DNA of 64,000 nt, from the NCBI RefSeq assembly GCF_017309185.1, contig NZ_JAEKJZ010000001.1, positions 806,001-870,000 of the forward strand, read 5' to 3'. This DNA comes from Roseibium aggregatum (lineage in GTDB: Bacteria > Pseudomonadota > Alphaproteobacteria > Rhizobiales > Stappiaceae). The notes below the pieces were generated by a model. That model had not been told where the DNA came from. It saw nothing but the letters and a program-made list of their open reading frames with translations, and searched no databases. A program made the position numbers and the translations under genes. Below are positions 34,566 through 44,019 of this stretch, piece after piece (position 1 is the stretch's first letter; the number at the start of each line of letters is the position of its first letter).

Positions 34566-35621
34566 ATGACAAAATCAGACCCATCTCCATCCGAGGCGCC
34601 CTTGATGCGGCCGACCACGAAAGACCTGGCGAAAGTCGCCGGCGTCAGCCGGGCGACGGTCGACCGGGTGCTGAACGGCCGGGAGGGGGTCAAGCAGAAA
34701 ACCATCGACAGGGTCAACGAGGCGATCCGGGAACTGGGCTTCGTCCGCAATCTGTCGGCGGCCAATCTCGCCAAGAAGAAGAGCTACCGTTACGTCTTCG
34801 TCCTGCCGCGCTCCGGCGATCTGTTCCTGCAGGAAATCATGCGCCACGTGCGCGAGGCTGAAACCATCCTGGTCGACGACATGATGTCGGCGGATATCGT
34901 GCAGCTCGACGAGAACGATCCGCACGGCATCGCCGCCTATCTCGGCACGCTCACGACCGAGACGGTCGACGGGGTGGCGATCATGGCGCCGGAAAGCCCG
35001 CAGGTGCGCGACGCCATTGTCCGCCTGAACGAGAGGGGCGTGCGGGCGCTGCCCTTCGTCTCCAACCAGACGCTCACCGACAACGACTGGGTCGGCATCG
35101 ACAACCGGGCCGCGGGCGCCACGGCGGGGACCCTGCTCGGACGCTTTCTGGGCGGCGTCGAGGGCAACGTGCTGATCGTCTCCGAGACCATGAAATCCCG
35201 CGACAGTCTGGAGCGGCGCTTCGGCTTCGATCAGGTCATCAACAGCCAGTTTCCAAGGCTACGTGCTCTACCGTCGCTCGAAACCTATGGCTCGATGGAC
35301 CGGGCGGAGGCGGTCATCCGCGCGACGGCGAGCCGGCAGAAGATCGCGGCGGCCTATATCCTTGCCTCCGAGGCGCGCGGGCCCTTGACCGTCCTGCGCG
35401 AGCTCGGTCTGCCGGGAGACATCGTCACCGTCGCCCACGAGCGCACCCCCTACACGGAAGAGGCGCTCCGCTCGGGCGACCTCGACGCGGTCATCTCCCA
35501 GGACGCCGGCCACCTCGCCCGCAGCGCCATCCGCAAGCTGAAAGCCATGACCGACCGGCGCAGCACGCTCCTCTCCCAGGAAAAGATCCGCATCGAGATC
35601 CTGCTGGCGGCCAATCTTTGA
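34566..35621 (+). CDS. LacI-family regulator of the dihydroxyacetone-kinase importer operon
   Basis: This 351-residue regulator has an N-terminal HTH (TTKDLAKVAGVSRATVDRVL) and the hinge helix region (NLSAANLAKKKSYRYVFVLP). A periplasmic-binding-protein-like sensor domain follows (about 75-340). The ATG at 34566 gives a 13-residue leader; an alternative ATG lies at 34605 (MRPTTKDLAKV). It diverges from the importer operon, with two operators in between. The sensor would bind a sugar or polyol, and regulation is probably repression released by that ligand. Confidence 0.9.
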   Translation: MTKSDPSPSEAPLMRPTTKDLAKVAGVSRATVDRVLNGREGVKQKTIDRVNEAIRELGFVRNLSAANLAKKKSYRYVFVLPRSGDLFLQEIMRHVREAETILVDDMMSADIVQLDENDPHGIAAYLGTLTTETVDGVAIMAPESPQVRDAIVRLNERGVRALPFVSNQTLTDNDWVGIDNRAAGATAGTLLGRFLGGVEGNVLIVSETMKSRDSLERRFGFDQVINSQFPRLRALPSLETYGSMDRAEAVIRATASRQKIAAAYILASEARGPLTVLRELGLPGDIVTVAHERTPYTEEALRSGDLDAVISQDAGHLARSAIRKLKAMTDRRSTLLSQEKIRIEILLAANL

Positions 35622-35752
35622 GATTTCGTCCTGCCGCTGGGTGGCTGGAGGTAGGCGATGGTGTGTTATACACGCTATTAGCGAGAAATGCGGACGCGCC
35701 GGTCAAACGGCCGGGGCACGACCAGGACATGACGGGCAGGGGAGCAGGGGCC

Positions 35753-37126
35753 GTGACGAAAATTCATTTTGCCAGGGTTTACATGGCGGTGCTGGTCGGT
35801 GCGGTCCTGTCTGTGTCGCCGCATCTACCCGCCGCAGCAGAGGAACCTCAGGGCAGGGTTGAGACCTCTGTGGAGCAGGCCGTGACCATTGCGTCGGAAG
35901 CCGAAAAGCCGAGTGCCGGAGCAGGCGACGATGTGCCGGTTCAGGACTGCGACCGGCTGGCGGCCGCTCCCTTGGATCCGCAGGCTGTGACGGTCGGGGT
36001 GCGGCCAGAACAGATTCGGGCGCAAGAGGCGATTAAGGCCTGTCGGGAGGCTGTGCGGAAATTTCCCGAAAGCAGCCGTCTGCTTGCTCAGCTTGGGCGT
36101 TCTCTCCATGTCGCTGGCGACTTCGACGCTGCCGCAACTTGGTACAAGAAGGCAGTCGACCTCGGCTCGCTCGGTGCGATGAACAACCTTGGCTGTCTCA
36201 AGATGAATGGCCTCGGCGTGCCGCGCGATCCCTGGAAAGCCGTGGAATTGTTTCGTCGTGCGGCGGAGAAAGATTTCACAATAGCAATGATCAATCTGGG
36301 CAACGCACATTGGAGGGGTATTTACGCGGCACGGGGTTTGCGATTAGCCAGGACATGGTACAGAAGGGCTGCGGAGAGGAGAAACACCCAGGCCATGATG
36401 CTGCTTGGACGTATGGCGCGCTATGGCTACGGTAAACCGCTGAACGCCTGGGAAGCGGCGAACTGGGTCCGCCGGGCTGCCCTGGCGGGCGACGCCAAGG
36501 CTATGGAGGTGCTCGGCTCATTCTACGACAACGGGTTTGGCGTGGTGCAGAACGAAGAAACGGCCGCCAAATGGCACGAAGCCGCCGCCGAAGCCGAAAA
36601 TATCGACGCCACGATTGCTGCCGCCAAAGCAGGAAATATCCAGGGCATGTTTATCGCCGCGCAGGCGCTCGATGAGGGCCGGGGTGTTCCCGTGGACAGG
36701 GAAGCGGCGACAGACTGGTTCAAAAAGGTGGCGGAGAGCGGGAACGGTGAGGTGATGTACACACTGGCCGGCCGCTATCGGGATGGCGTCGGAACAGAGA
36801 AGGACCCGGTTCAGGCTTATGAATGGTTCGGGCGGGCTGCGGAAGCGGATTTCACCGCGGCCTATTACGATCTCGCCGCTGCCTACGACAGCGGCCACGG
36901 CGTTGGCCGCGATCCTGATGCCGCCGCCAAGATGATGTTATTGGCATTGAAGGATGGCAACACCACCGCTGAACGACAGATGACGACCGAGGCTGATGTC
37001 TGGAGCAGCGAATTCCGCCGGTCGTTGCAACGGTTGTTAAAGGTCAAAGGTACCTACAGCGGCCCCATCGACGGCAAGTTCGGTCCGAAGACGCAGCGGG
37101 CGATCAGGTTGGTAAAACCGCTATAG
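35753..37126 (+). CDS. Sel1-repeat exported protein with C-terminal peptidoglycan-binding domain
   Basis: From the GTG at 35753 the product has 457 residues. A signal peptide (TKIHFARVYMAVLVGAVLSV, cleavage near AAAEE) is followed by at least seven Sel1-like repeats of about 36 residues, for example GSLGAMNNLGCLKMNGLGVP and DAKAMEVLGSFYDNGFGVVQ. The end holds a peptidoglycan-binding unit (SLQRLLKVKGTYSGPIDGKF). The GTG is chosen because GGGGAGCAGGGG precedes it and the signal peptide then has normal length; the frame is open from 35618, with an ATG at 35729. Sel1 repeats mediate protein contacts. Such envelope proteins are common in Rhizobiales (ExoR-like or PodJ-like), but the partner is unknown. 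Confidence 0.8.
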   Translation: MTKIHFARVYMAVLVGAVLSVSPHLPAAAEEPQGRVETSVEQAVTIASEAEKPSAGAGDDVPVQDCDRLAAAPLDPQAVTVGVRPEQIRAQEAIKACREAVRKFPESSRLLAQLGRSLHVAGDFDAAATWYKKAVDLGSLGAMNNLGCLKMNGLGVPRDPWKAVELFRRAAEKDFTIAMINLGNAHWRGIYAARGLRLARTWYRRAAERRNTQAMMLLGRMARYGYGKPLNAWEAANWVRRAALAGDAKAMEVLGSFYDNGFGVVQNEETAAKWHEAAAEAENIDATIAAAKAGNIQGMFIAAQALDEGRGVPVDREAATDWFKKVAESGNGEVMYTLAGRYRDGVGTEKDPVQAYEWFGRAAEADFTAAYYDLAAAYDSGHGVGRDPDAAAKMMLLALKDGNTTAERQMTTEADVWSSEFRRSLQRLLKVKGTYSGPIDGKFGPKTQRAIRLVKPL

Positions 37127-37628
37127 CGCATAGAGTTCAGCTTTAAGGCTTTAGGGTGCGGACATAAAGGTCCGCGGAAACGAGGATGCGGCTACGCTGT
37201 TCGCCCTGCCGCTCTTTTACGAAGGAAAGCGCTCCCCGCCGATGAAGGCCGGCAGCTGGAGGCGGTCTGGCTGGGCTCTCTGGCTGGGCTCTCTGGCTGG
37301 GCTCTCTGGCTGGGCTCGTTGGCAAACCGCTCGACGGCGCCGGGATCGAGCGCCTCGTCGGGAAAAAGCGGCAGCACCGAGGTCATACCCATGGCTCGTT
37401 TTCTCATCTTGCCGGAACTTGACGCCCGCACATGCCGGTGGCCGATTGGCGACCCGCAATCCCCCCGACTTCCGGTTCTGCGGCGCTCCGACGGACCCGG
37501 GGCAGGTCTACTGAGTAAACTGCGACCGCAAGGCCTATGAACCAGGGTTCGAGCGCAGGAACCATCGCGCCGTTTCCAGCGCGACGAAGAGACGGCTCCA
37601 GTTTTAAGGGCAGGCCAGGATCCGTTCC
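37127..37628. other. Gene-free stretch with a tandem repeat and gene-remnant-like sequence
   Basis: About 500 bp without a convincing gene. On the minus strand a segment reading MTSVLPLFPDEALDPGAVER looks protein-like but is interrupted where the 13-bp tandem repeat starts, and the frame then shifts to LQLPAFIGGERFPS. It may be the remnant of a decayed gene; I do not recognise the family. The repeat itself is listed separately. Confidence 0.4.
37265..37322. repeat. 13-bp tandem repeat
   Basis: CTGGGCTCTCTGG occurs three times in direct succession (37271-37283, 37284-37296, 37297-37309). A fourth copy with two mismatches follows (37310-37322), and a partial copy precedes (37265-37270). Because 13 is not a multiple of three, each unit shifts the reading frame, which fits a non-coding or decayed location. 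Confidence 0.9.
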
Positions 37629-38150
37629 CTAGCCGACAATCAATTGCTTGAGCTGCAGCGCTTCGTATTCGAGCTCGGTCAGTCGGTAGTTCACGACATC
37701 GCCGATGGTCACCATCCCCGCAAGGCTGCCGTCCTCGACCACGGGCATGTGGCGGAAGCGGCCTTCGGTCATCCTGCGAAGAACCGAGATCAGCGGGTCG
37801 TCAGGGGCGCAGACCTCCACATTCACGGTCATCACGTCCTCCACGCGTTGCGCGAGCGTCTGGCCGGGCGTATCCGCCAATTTGCGCACGATGTCGCGCT
37901 CCGAAAGAATCCCCTGAAGGTTTCCTTCGGCATCCTTGACGATCAGGGCTCCGATTCTCTTGTCCCGCAGCAATTCGACCGCTTCGTGCAGGGTGTTTTG
38001 CGGTCGAAGGGCGAACACGTCCGATCCCTTCTGATCGAGCACCTTGCGGACCGTTGCGGCCTCTTTCTTGATGTTCGTTTCAGGCGTCTGGCTGTGCGTG
38101 CTAACCTGCTTCTTGTCTTTCTGGCTTGGCGCCTGATAAGAGCTTGGCAT
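37629..38150 (-). CDS. CBS-domain pair protein
   Basis: This 173-residue cytoplasmic protein has an N-terminal polar segment of about 30 residues and two CBS domains, at about 45-105 and 112-168. They are recognisable by VFALRPQNTLHEAVELLRDK, RIGALIVKDAEGNLQGILSE and GRFRHMPVVEDGSLAGMVTI. CBS pairs bind adenine nucleotides such as AMP or ATP and often sense energy state. Stand-alone versions of about 145-170 residues are frequent in alphaproteobacteria. The ATG at 38150 (MPSSYQAPSQKDKKQ) has AGGAGCCACG in front; the open frame to 38315 is not needed. Confidence 0.88.
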   Translation of the reverse strand: MPSSYQAPSQKDKKQVSTHSQTPETNIKKEAATVRKVLDQKGSDVFALRPQNTLHEAVELLRDKRIGALIVKDAEGNLQGILSERDIVRKLADTPGQTLAQRVEDVMTVNVEVCAPDDPLISVLRRMTEGRFRHMPVVEDGSLAGMVTIGDVVNYRLTELEYEALQLKQLIVG

Positions 38151-38329
38151 GAACGTGGCTCCTTTGAATCTCCATCCCAAGATCAACGGACGGTCAAAAG
38201 GGACCGAGTGACCGTCCTCAAGTTGATCGATTCTCTGGCGTTGAAGCGGCTTGCATTTTGTCCAGGGCAAGGTGCTCCAACGTAAGGAGCAGCTTAACCG
38301 AAACACGCCGGCCAAAGGAACTCTCTAAG

Positions 38330-38515
38330 TTGGCAGATTTTATTCTCACGCCATTGACCGCGACGGTGTTGTTCGTACTGGCCTGCCTTGCAGGCTATCA
38401 GTACCGCCGTGTCTGGGTGAAGGAGGGGCCGCGTTGGAAACTGTGGCTGTTCGGACTTGTCGCAGGCGCGTGCCTTGCCCTTGTCGCCTTTATTCCGGTC
38501 TCGACGATCAACTGA
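38330..38515 (+). CDS. Small two-helix membrane protein
   Basis: A frame of 61 residues from TTG at 38330 encodes ADFILTPLTATVLFVLACLA, then a basic turn YQYRRVWVKEGPRWKLW and a second helix LFGLVAGACLALVAFIPVST. AAAGGAA lies ten bases before the TTG; no ATG fits the hydrophobic pattern (the frame opens at 38258 with an ATG in an unlikely polar leader). It lies between the CBS gene and nqrM and converges with nqrM. I do not recognise a family; it is hypothetical but with a plausible membrane layout. Confidence 0.5.
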   Translation: MADFILTPLTATVLFVLACLAGYQYRRVWVKEGPRWKLWLFGLVAGACLALVAFIPVSTIN

Positions 38516-38528
38516 CGCGAAAGCCGCT

Positions 38529-38777
38529 TCAGCTTGCGCGGCTCTCCTGGGCTTCCATTTCCGCGAGCATCTTGCGCGCGCGCGGGCAGGCGAGGCGCTC
38601 GCGCAACGGGCTGTCGGGATCGATTTCCTTGTTGCAGACCAGGCAGTGATCCGCGCCGGAAAGGGCGTTCAGCCCGCCGCAGCTTCCCTTGATTGTCTTG
38701 CCGGAGAAAATCACGCCGATCGCCATGCCGACAATGACGGTCAGGAGGAGCGCGAAGGCAAGAACAAATGTCAGCAC
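38529..38777 (-). CDS. nqrM: NqrM, maturation factor of Na+-NQR
   Basis: This 82-residue protein has one N-terminal membrane helix (LTFVLAFALLLTVIVGMAIG) followed by GVIFSGKTIKGSCGGLNALS and a cysteine cluster (CGG, CLVC, LACP). This is the DUF539/NqrM family. NqrM is needed to place the iron between NqrD and NqrE in V. cholerae, and its conserved cysteines are essential for that. The gene lies 20 bases after the apbE stop on the same strand, opposite the nqrA-F operon. The C-terminus is longer than the typical version. Confidence 0.85.
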   Translation of the reverse strand: MLTFVLAFALLLTVIVGMAIGVIFSGKTIKGSCGGLNALSGADHCLVCNKEIDPDSPLRERLACPRARKMLAEMEAQESRAS

Positions 38778-38797
38778 GGGTCGTATCCGGTCCTGGG

Positions 38798-39832
38798 TTA
38801 GGCCTGCAGAGCGGAGAAGCGGTTGCTGGCCGCCGTCACGAAACCCTTATCGCCTGCATCGGCTGACCGATCAATGAACAGAACAGCGAGATCACGGCGA
38901 TTTGCGATCTCCAGTCCGCGCTCGGTGCCATGCACCAGAAGCGCAGTCGCCCAGGCGTCTGCGAGCATGGCGCTTTCCGCCAGCACCGTCACGGAAGCCG
39001 TGCGGTGGGTGATCGGGCGTCCGGTGCGCGCGTCGAGAATGTGCGAATAGCGCTGGCCGTCTTTTTCGAAATAGTTGCGATAGTCGCCCGATGTGGCCAT
39101 GCCGAGATTGGAAAGGCTGGCGATCCGGTAGGCCTGGCGGGTGTGGGCATCCGGCGATTCGATGCCGATCTGCCAGTCGAGCCCGTCGGCGTTGCGGCCG
39201 GAGGCATAAAGGTCGCCGCCGATTTCGACCATGAAATCCTTCAGGCCGAATCCCCTGACCGCCTGGGCCATCTGGTCGATGCCATATCCCTTGCCGATGG
39301 ACGGCAGATAGATCTGCGTATCGGGACGGCTCTTGCTGATTCGATTGCCGGTGACGCGCAGGCCATCCGTCTGGCCGGCGGCATTGACGGCGGCTGCCAG
39401 CTTGTCGGCTGCCGGCTGTGCATGTCCATGCGTGTCTTTCGCGCCAAAGCCCCAGGCTTCGATGACAGGGCCGAGCGTGATGTCGAATTGGCCTTCGCTC
39501 GCCTGGTGGATGTCCTTGGCGGCGCTGATCACCTTGGCGAGGTCCTCGGAGACGGTCATCGCCTCGGTCGAGGCAAGGGCATTGAAACGCGACACTTCCG
39601 AGGAAGGGTCCCAGTTGGACATCTGGGCATTGACTTTCGCGAGGCTATTTTCGATCGCTTGGCGCAGCGCGGCCTTGTCGACGGACCCATCATGGTCTAG
39701 AGCCGTGACGGAATAACGCGTTCCCATCGTCGAACCTGAAAGCTCGATAACCTCCGCGCCACCTTTACAGGCAGCCAGAGAGAGCGACATCAGGATGAAA
39801 CTCCGCCGGGAGAAACTAATGTTAGTTGGCAA
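38798..39832 (-). CDS. apbE: ApbE, FAD:protein FMN transferase
   Basis: The 344-residue protein transfers FMN from FAD onto threonines, here most likely of NqrB and NqrC. Recognisable parts are SGSTMGTRYSVT, LGPVIEAWGFG, LPSIGKGYGIDQMA, FMVEIGGDLYASG and SHILDARTGRPI with SVTVLAESAMLADAWATALL. The start is TTG at 39832, chosen because GGAGG lies seven bases upstream and the result has an N-terminal SRRSFILMSLSLAAC. That segment looks like a lipoprotein or Tat-like signal with a lipobox cysteine, so the enzyme is probably anchored on the periplasmic side. The open frame further upstream is antisense to nqrA. Confidence 0.92.
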   Translation of the reverse strand: MPTNISFSRRSFILMSLSLAACKGGAEVIELSGSTMGTRYSVTALDHDGSVDKAALRQAIENSLAKVNAQMSNWDPSSEVSRFNALASTEAMTVSEDLAKVISAAKDIHQASEGQFDITLGPVIEAWGFGAKDTHGHAQPAADKLAAAVNAAGQTDGLRVTGNRISKSRPDTQIYLPSIGKGYGIDQMAQAVRGFGLKDFMVEIGGDLYASGRNADGLDWQIGIESPDAHTRQAYRIASLSNLGMATSGDYRNYFEKDGQRYSHILDARTGRPITHRTASVTVLAESAMLADAWATALLVHGTERGLEIANRRDLAVLFIDRSADAGDKGFVTAASNRFSALQA

Positions 39833-40003
39833 GATACCAGCCTCCGATCGATCACCTGCGACTTGCGCCGCACATTCAATGCGCTTTTCATTGGTTCTGG
39901 AGCCTGATTCAACAAAAAAATGTAGCGAATTGGCAATTTGGCACTTTTTAACGGCGTAAAAACATAGGATACGGCACTTTGTTGAAATCTGGAGGCCGGA
40001 TGC

Positions 40004-41347
40004 GTGCAAAGCTTTAAGCTCAAAAAAGGTCTTGATCTGCCAGTGCTGGGGGCACCGGTGCAAGAGATCGGCGAGGGCGTCGAAACCGGGACGGCCGCGG
40101 TGCTTGCCGCGGATTATGTCGGACTGAAGCCCCGGCTCGTTGTCCAGGAGGGCGATGTCGTCGGTGTCGGCGCTCCGCTGTTTTACCACAAGGACACGCC
40201 GGACGTGATGGTCGTCTCTCCGGTGGCAGGCCGGGTGAAGGCGATCAATCGCGGTGCGCGCCGCGTCCTGATCGGCGTCGAGATCGAAGTCGACAATACC
40301 GCCGCCGCTCCCGTGGATTTCTCTGATGTAGGTGACGCCGCAACGGCTGAAGGCCTGACCGAACGCCTGTGCGCCTCCGGCTTGTGGACATCCTTTCGCA
40401 CGCGCCCCTATTCCAAGGTTCCCGATCCGGCCACGCGTCCGGCGGCAATCTTCGTCAATGCCATGGACACGGAACCGCTTTCGCCGGACCCCGCGGTGAT
40501 TCTCGCCGAAAGCGCCAACGACTTCGCCAAGGGCCTCGAAGCGGTCGCCTCCCTTAGCGAGGGAAAGACATATCTCTGCCTTGAAACAGGCGCGGCGATA
40601 CCGGGGCAGGACGTCGCCGGCATCGAACTTGCCAGCTTCTCCGGTCCGCATCCGGCCGGACTGTCCGGCACGCATATCCATTTTCTGGAGGCTCCGGGAG
40701 CCGCGAAGACGGTCTGGACCATCGGATACCAGGACGTTGTCGCCATCGGGCGGCTGCTGCGCAGCGGCCATTACGACCCGCGCAGGGTGATCGCGCTCTC
40801 CGGTCCGCGTTGCGCGAAGCCACGGCTGATCCGCACGGTCGCAGGCGCCTCGATGGAGGAACTCAGCCGGAACGAGATCGCGGGCGACGAACCTGTCCGC
40901 CTGATTTCCGGTTCGATACTGAGCGGCCGGCTGGGAGAAGGCGCGAGCGCCTATCTCGGCCGCTACGCCCGCCAGATCACATTGATCGAAGAGGACCACA
41001 AGCAGATCCCGTTGGGGTGGATTCGGCCGATGCCCTCCAAATTCGCGATCCAGCCGGTTCTCGGCTCCGCACTCTCCAAAAAGCTCTACGCCTTGACCTC
41101 GAACCTCAACGGCGGCCGGCGCGCCATGGTGCCGCTCGGCACCTTCGAGGAGCTGATGCCGCAGGATTTCCTGCCGACGCAATTGCTGCGCGCGTTGCTG
41201 GTCATGGATACGGACCAGGCCCAGGCGCTGGGCGCGCTGGAACTGGACGAGGAAGATCTGGGGCTGGTCGGTTTCGCATGTCCCGCCAAATACGAATACG
41301 GCATGGCGCTTCGCGACTGCCTCACCAAAATTGAGAAGGAGGGCTAG
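40004..41347 (+). CDS. nqrA: Na+-translocating NADH:quinone reductase subunit A
   Basis: This 447-residue peripheral subunit of the sodium pump shows MQSFKLKKGLDLPVLGAPVQ at the start and, among typical segments, KPRLVVQEGDVVGVGAPLFY, VSPVAGRVKAINRGARRVL and MPSKFAIQPVLGSALSKKLY. NqrA is involved in ubiquinone binding. It begins with GTG at 40004 with GGAGG nine bases before; the ATG at 40000 gives only a five-codon frame. It is the first gene of nqrABCDEF, with a 171-bp divergent region shared with apbE. Confidence 0.95.
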   Translation: MQSFKLKKGLDLPVLGAPVQEIGEGVETGTAAVLAADYVGLKPRLVVQEGDVVGVGAPLFYHKDTPDVMVVSPVAGRVKAINRGARRVLIGVEIEVDNTAAAPVDFSDVGDAATAEGLTERLCASGLWTSFRTRPYSKVPDPATRPAAIFVNAMDTEPLSPDPAVILAESANDFAKGLEAVASLSEGKTYLCLETGAAIPGQDVAGIELASFSGPHPAGLSGTHIHFLEAPGAAKTVWTIGYQDVVAIGRLLRSGHYDPRRVIALSGPRCAKPRLIRTVAGASMEELSRNEIAGDEPVRLISGSILSGRLGEGASAYLGRYARQITLIEEDHKQIPLGWIRPMPSKFAIQPVLGSALSKKLYALTSNLNGGRRAMVPLGTFEELMPQDFLPTQLLRALLVMDTDQAQALGALELDEEDLGLVGFACPAKYEYGMALRDCLTKIEKEG

Positions 41348-41349
41348 AC

Positions 41350-42549
41350 TTGGGCCTTCGTAACTTCTTCGACCGTATCGAGCCTCACTTCGCGAAGGGC
41401 GGCAAATACGAGAAGCTGTTCCCCGTCTACGAGATGGTGGAGAGTTTCCTCTACACGCCCAGGACGGTGACCACGGCGGCGCCCCATGCGCGCTCCTACA
41501 TCGATATGAAGCGGATCATGACCTATGTGGTCATCGCCACGATCCCCTGCATTCTTGTCGGGCTCTACAATGTCGGCTTCCAGGTGAACTCCGCAATCGC
41601 GGTTCACGGCGCCTCCGGCTGGCGCGCCTGGCTGATCGAGGCGCTGGGCATCGGTTTCGATCCGGCCAATCCCTTCGCCAATTTCATGCACGGACTGCTC
41701 TACTTCCTGCCGATCTACATCACCACGCTCGTGGTGGGCGGTATCTGGGAGGTGATCTTTGCGACGGTGCGCGGTCACGAGGTCAACGAGGGCTTCCTCG
41801 TCACCTCTATGCTCTACGCGCTGATCTTGCCGGCTTCCGCGCCTCTCTGGCAGGTGGCGCTGGGGATTTCCTTCGGGGTGGTCATCGGCAAGGAGGTTTT
41901 TGGCGGCACCGGTAAGAACTTTCTCAATCCGGCCCTGACCGGCCGTGCGTTCCTCTATTTCGCCTATCCCGCCCAGATGTCCGGCGACACGATCTGGACC
42001 CCGGTGGACGGATTTTCCGGCGCCACGGCGCTGTCCGTCTCCGCGTCCGACGGCTACGCGCAGCTGGCGGCGGACGGCATGAGCTGGATGGACGCCTTCA
42101 TCGGCACGATCCAGGGGAGCATCGGGGAGACATCGACCCTTGCCTGCCTGATCGGCCTGGCTTTTCTTCTGTTCACCAAGATCGCCAACTGGCGGCTGGT
42201 GGTCGGCTGCCTGGCCGGCATGATCGGGTTTTCGACGCTTCTGAACGTCATCGGCTCGGACACCAACCCGATGTTCGCCATGCCCTGGTACTGGCATCTC
42301 GTGGTTGGCGGCTACGCCTTCGGCCTGGTGTTCATGGTCACGGAGCCGGTTTCGGCCTCGCACACCAATCTGGGCCGCTACTTCTATGGCGCCCTGATCG
42401 GTTTCATGGTTGTGATGATCCGTGTCATCAATCCGGCCTTCCCGGAAGGAATGATGCTCGCGATTCTGTTCGGTAACGTTTTCGCACCGCTGATCGATTA
42501 TTTCGTGGTGCAGGCAAACATCAAACGCAGGGCCAAACGCAATGCCTGA
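41350..42549 (+). CDS. nqrB: Na+-translocating NADH:quinone reductase subunit B
   Basis: The 399-residue membrane subunit has about ten helices. FMN is attached covalently by ApbE at T226 in FSGATALS, the SGAT motif (V. cholerae NqrB T236). Other conserved parts are FLYTPRTVTTAAPHARSYID and GGTGKNFLNPALTGRAFLYF. NqrB carries the riboflavin and participates in sodium translocation. It starts with TTG at 41350, with AAGGAGG eight bases upstream; no ATG is in reach. The stop is within the next gene (8-bp overlap). Confidence 0.95.
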   Translation: MGLRNFFDRIEPHFAKGGKYEKLFPVYEMVESFLYTPRTVTTAAPHARSYIDMKRIMTYVVIATIPCILVGLYNVGFQVNSAIAVHGASGWRAWLIEALGIGFDPANPFANFMHGLLYFLPIYITTLVVGGIWEVIFATVRGHEVNEGFLVTSMLYALILPASAPLWQVALGISFGVVIGKEVFGGTGKNFLNPALTGRAFLYFAYPAQMSGDTIWTPVDGFSGATALSVSASDGYAQLAADGMSWMDAFIGTIQGSIGETSTLACLIGLAFLLFTKIANWRLVVGCLAGMIGFSTLLNVIGSDTNPMFAMPWYWHLVVGGYAFGLVFMVTEPVSASHTNLGRYFYGALIGFMVVMIRVINPAFPEGMMLAILFGNVFAPLIDYFVVQANIKRRAKRNA

Positions 42550-43366
42550 AGACAGCGGTCAGAAAGAAAACAATCGCGACAAGGGCTTTGTTCGGCGTTT
42601 TCTCGAACTGCCGCCGGACTCCGTGCCCAAAACCGTGTTCGTCGCCGTGGCACTGTGCCTGGTGGCCTCGATGATCGTGTCGGCGACCGCGGTGTCGCTT
42701 CGGCCGATCCAGGAGGTCAACAAGCTCCGTGACAAGCAGATCAACATTCTGCAGGTCGCGGGCCGGTACGATCCGTCCGAGAACGTCACAGAGGCCTTCT
42801 CGGTGTTCGAGCCCCATGTTCTGGAACTCGACACGGGTGAATTCACGGACGCCTTCGACCCGACGACCTTCGACGATCGCGCCGCGGCCGAAGATCCGGC
42901 GACATCGGTCGCCTTGCAGGACGATCCGGCCTCGATCGGGCGGAAATCGAAATATGTCACCGTCTATCTTCTGCGCAACGAGGACGGCAGCCTGGACAAG
43001 GTGATCCTGCCGATCCACGGCTACGGCCTCTGGTCGACGCTCTACGGCTTTATCGCCCTGGAGGAAGACGGCAACGACATCTACGGGCTGCAGTTCTACA
43101 GCCACGCGGAAACCCCCGGTCTCGGCGCCGAGGTCGACAATCCGCGCTGGAAAGCGCTCTGGAGGGGCAAGAAGCTGGCCGATGACAGCGGCGATCTGCT
43201 GATCACCGTCGCCAAGACCGCGCCGCCCCAAGGCGAGGACTATCACGTCGACGCACTGGCGGGGGCCACCCTGACCTCGCGCGGTGTCGACAACCTGGTA
43301 CGTTTCTGGATGGGCGAGGAAGGTTACGCACCCTTCCTTGAAAACCTCAAGGCGGGAGAAATCTGA
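42542..43366 (+). CDS. nqrC: Na+-translocating NADH:quinone reductase subunit C
   Basis: This 274-residue subunit has one N-terminal membrane helix (about 30-52) and a periplasmic FMN-binding domain. The FMN-carrying threonine is T243 in [11 protein letters not shown], the motif modified by ApbE (V. cholerae T225). Other family parts are [20 protein letters not shown] and [19 protein letters not shown]. The start overlaps nqrB by eight bases and the stop shares bases with the nqrD start. Confidence 0.95.
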   Translation: MPEDSGQKENNRDKGFVRRFLELPPDSVPKTVFVAVALCLVASMIVSATAVSLRPIQEVNKLRDKQINILQVAGRYDPSENVTEAFSVFEPHVLELDTGEFTDAFDPTTFDDRAAAEDPATSVALQDDPASIGRKSKYVTVYLLRNEDGSLDKVILPIHGYGLWSTLYGFIALEEDGNDIYGLQFYSHAETPGLGAEVDNPRWKALWRGKKLADDSGDLLITVAKTAPPQGEDYHVDALAGATLTSRGVDNLVRFWMGEEGYAPFLENLKAGEI

Positions 43367-44019
43367 TGGCGCAGACCAAAAGAGAACTGCTTGTCGATCC
43401 GCTGGTCGACAACAACCCGATTACGCTGCAGGTCCTGGGTATCTGTTCGGCCCTGGCCGTGACGTCGTCCCTCAAGGTGGCCTTCGTGATGGCGCTCGCG
43501 GTGACGCTGGTGACCGCGTTCTCCTCCATGTTTATCTCCATCCTGCGCAACCAGATCCCGGGAGCGATCCGGATCATCGTGCAGATGGTGATCATCGCGT
43601 CGCTGGTGATCATCGTGGACCAGATCCTCAAGGCCTACGCCTACGAGATCTCGAAAACCCTGTCGGTTTTCGTCGGGCTGATCATCACCAACTGCATCGT
43701 CATGGGCCGTGCGGAAGCCTTCGCCATGAAGAACCCGCCGATCGCCTCGTTCATCGACGGCATCGGCAACGGTCTCGGCTACGGGCTGATCCTGATGATG
43801 GTCGGCGTCATCCGTGAGTTGTTCGGCTCCGGCAGCCTCTTCGGCATAACGATCCTGCCGACCGTCAACAACGGCGGCTGGTACGTTCCGAACGGTCTGC
43901 TGCTGCTGCCTCCGTCCGCCTTCTTCGTCATCGGTCTGCTCATCTGGGCGTTCCGGACCTGGAAGCCCGAGCAGGTCGAGGAGCGCGAATACAAGATCCA
44001 GACGGTGGAGGCACACTGA
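43366..44019 (+). CDS. nqrD: Na+-translocating NADH:quinone reductase subunit D
   Basis: This 217-residue membrane subunit has six helices. It is paralogous to NqrE and contains the inverted repeat halves that carry the iron-binding cysteines: [15 protein letters not shown] and the [20 protein letters not shown] segment. The ATG shares one base with the nqrC stop (TGATG). The NqrD-NqrE pair holds the iron centre inserted with the help of NqrM. Confidence 0.95.
   Translation: MAQTKRELLVDPLVDNNPITLQVLGICSALAVTSSLKVAFVMALAVTLVTAFSSMFISILRNQIPGAIRIIVQMVIIASLVIIVDQILKAYAYEISKTLSVFVGLIITNCIVMGRAEAFAMKNPPIASFIDGIGNGLGYGLILMMVGVIRELFGSGSLFGITILPTVNNGGWYVPNGLLLLPPSAFFVIGLLIWAFRTWKPEQVEEREYKIQTVEAH

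Noticed and set aside
37265..37322. Possible CRISPR array
   Set aside because: The units are 13 bp, contiguous, without spacers; it is a simple tandem repeat.
39833..41182. Upstream part of the minus-strand frame that ends in apbE
   Set aside because: It is antisense to nqrA; the TTG at 39832 has a perfect ribosome-binding site and gives the normal ApbE N-terminus.
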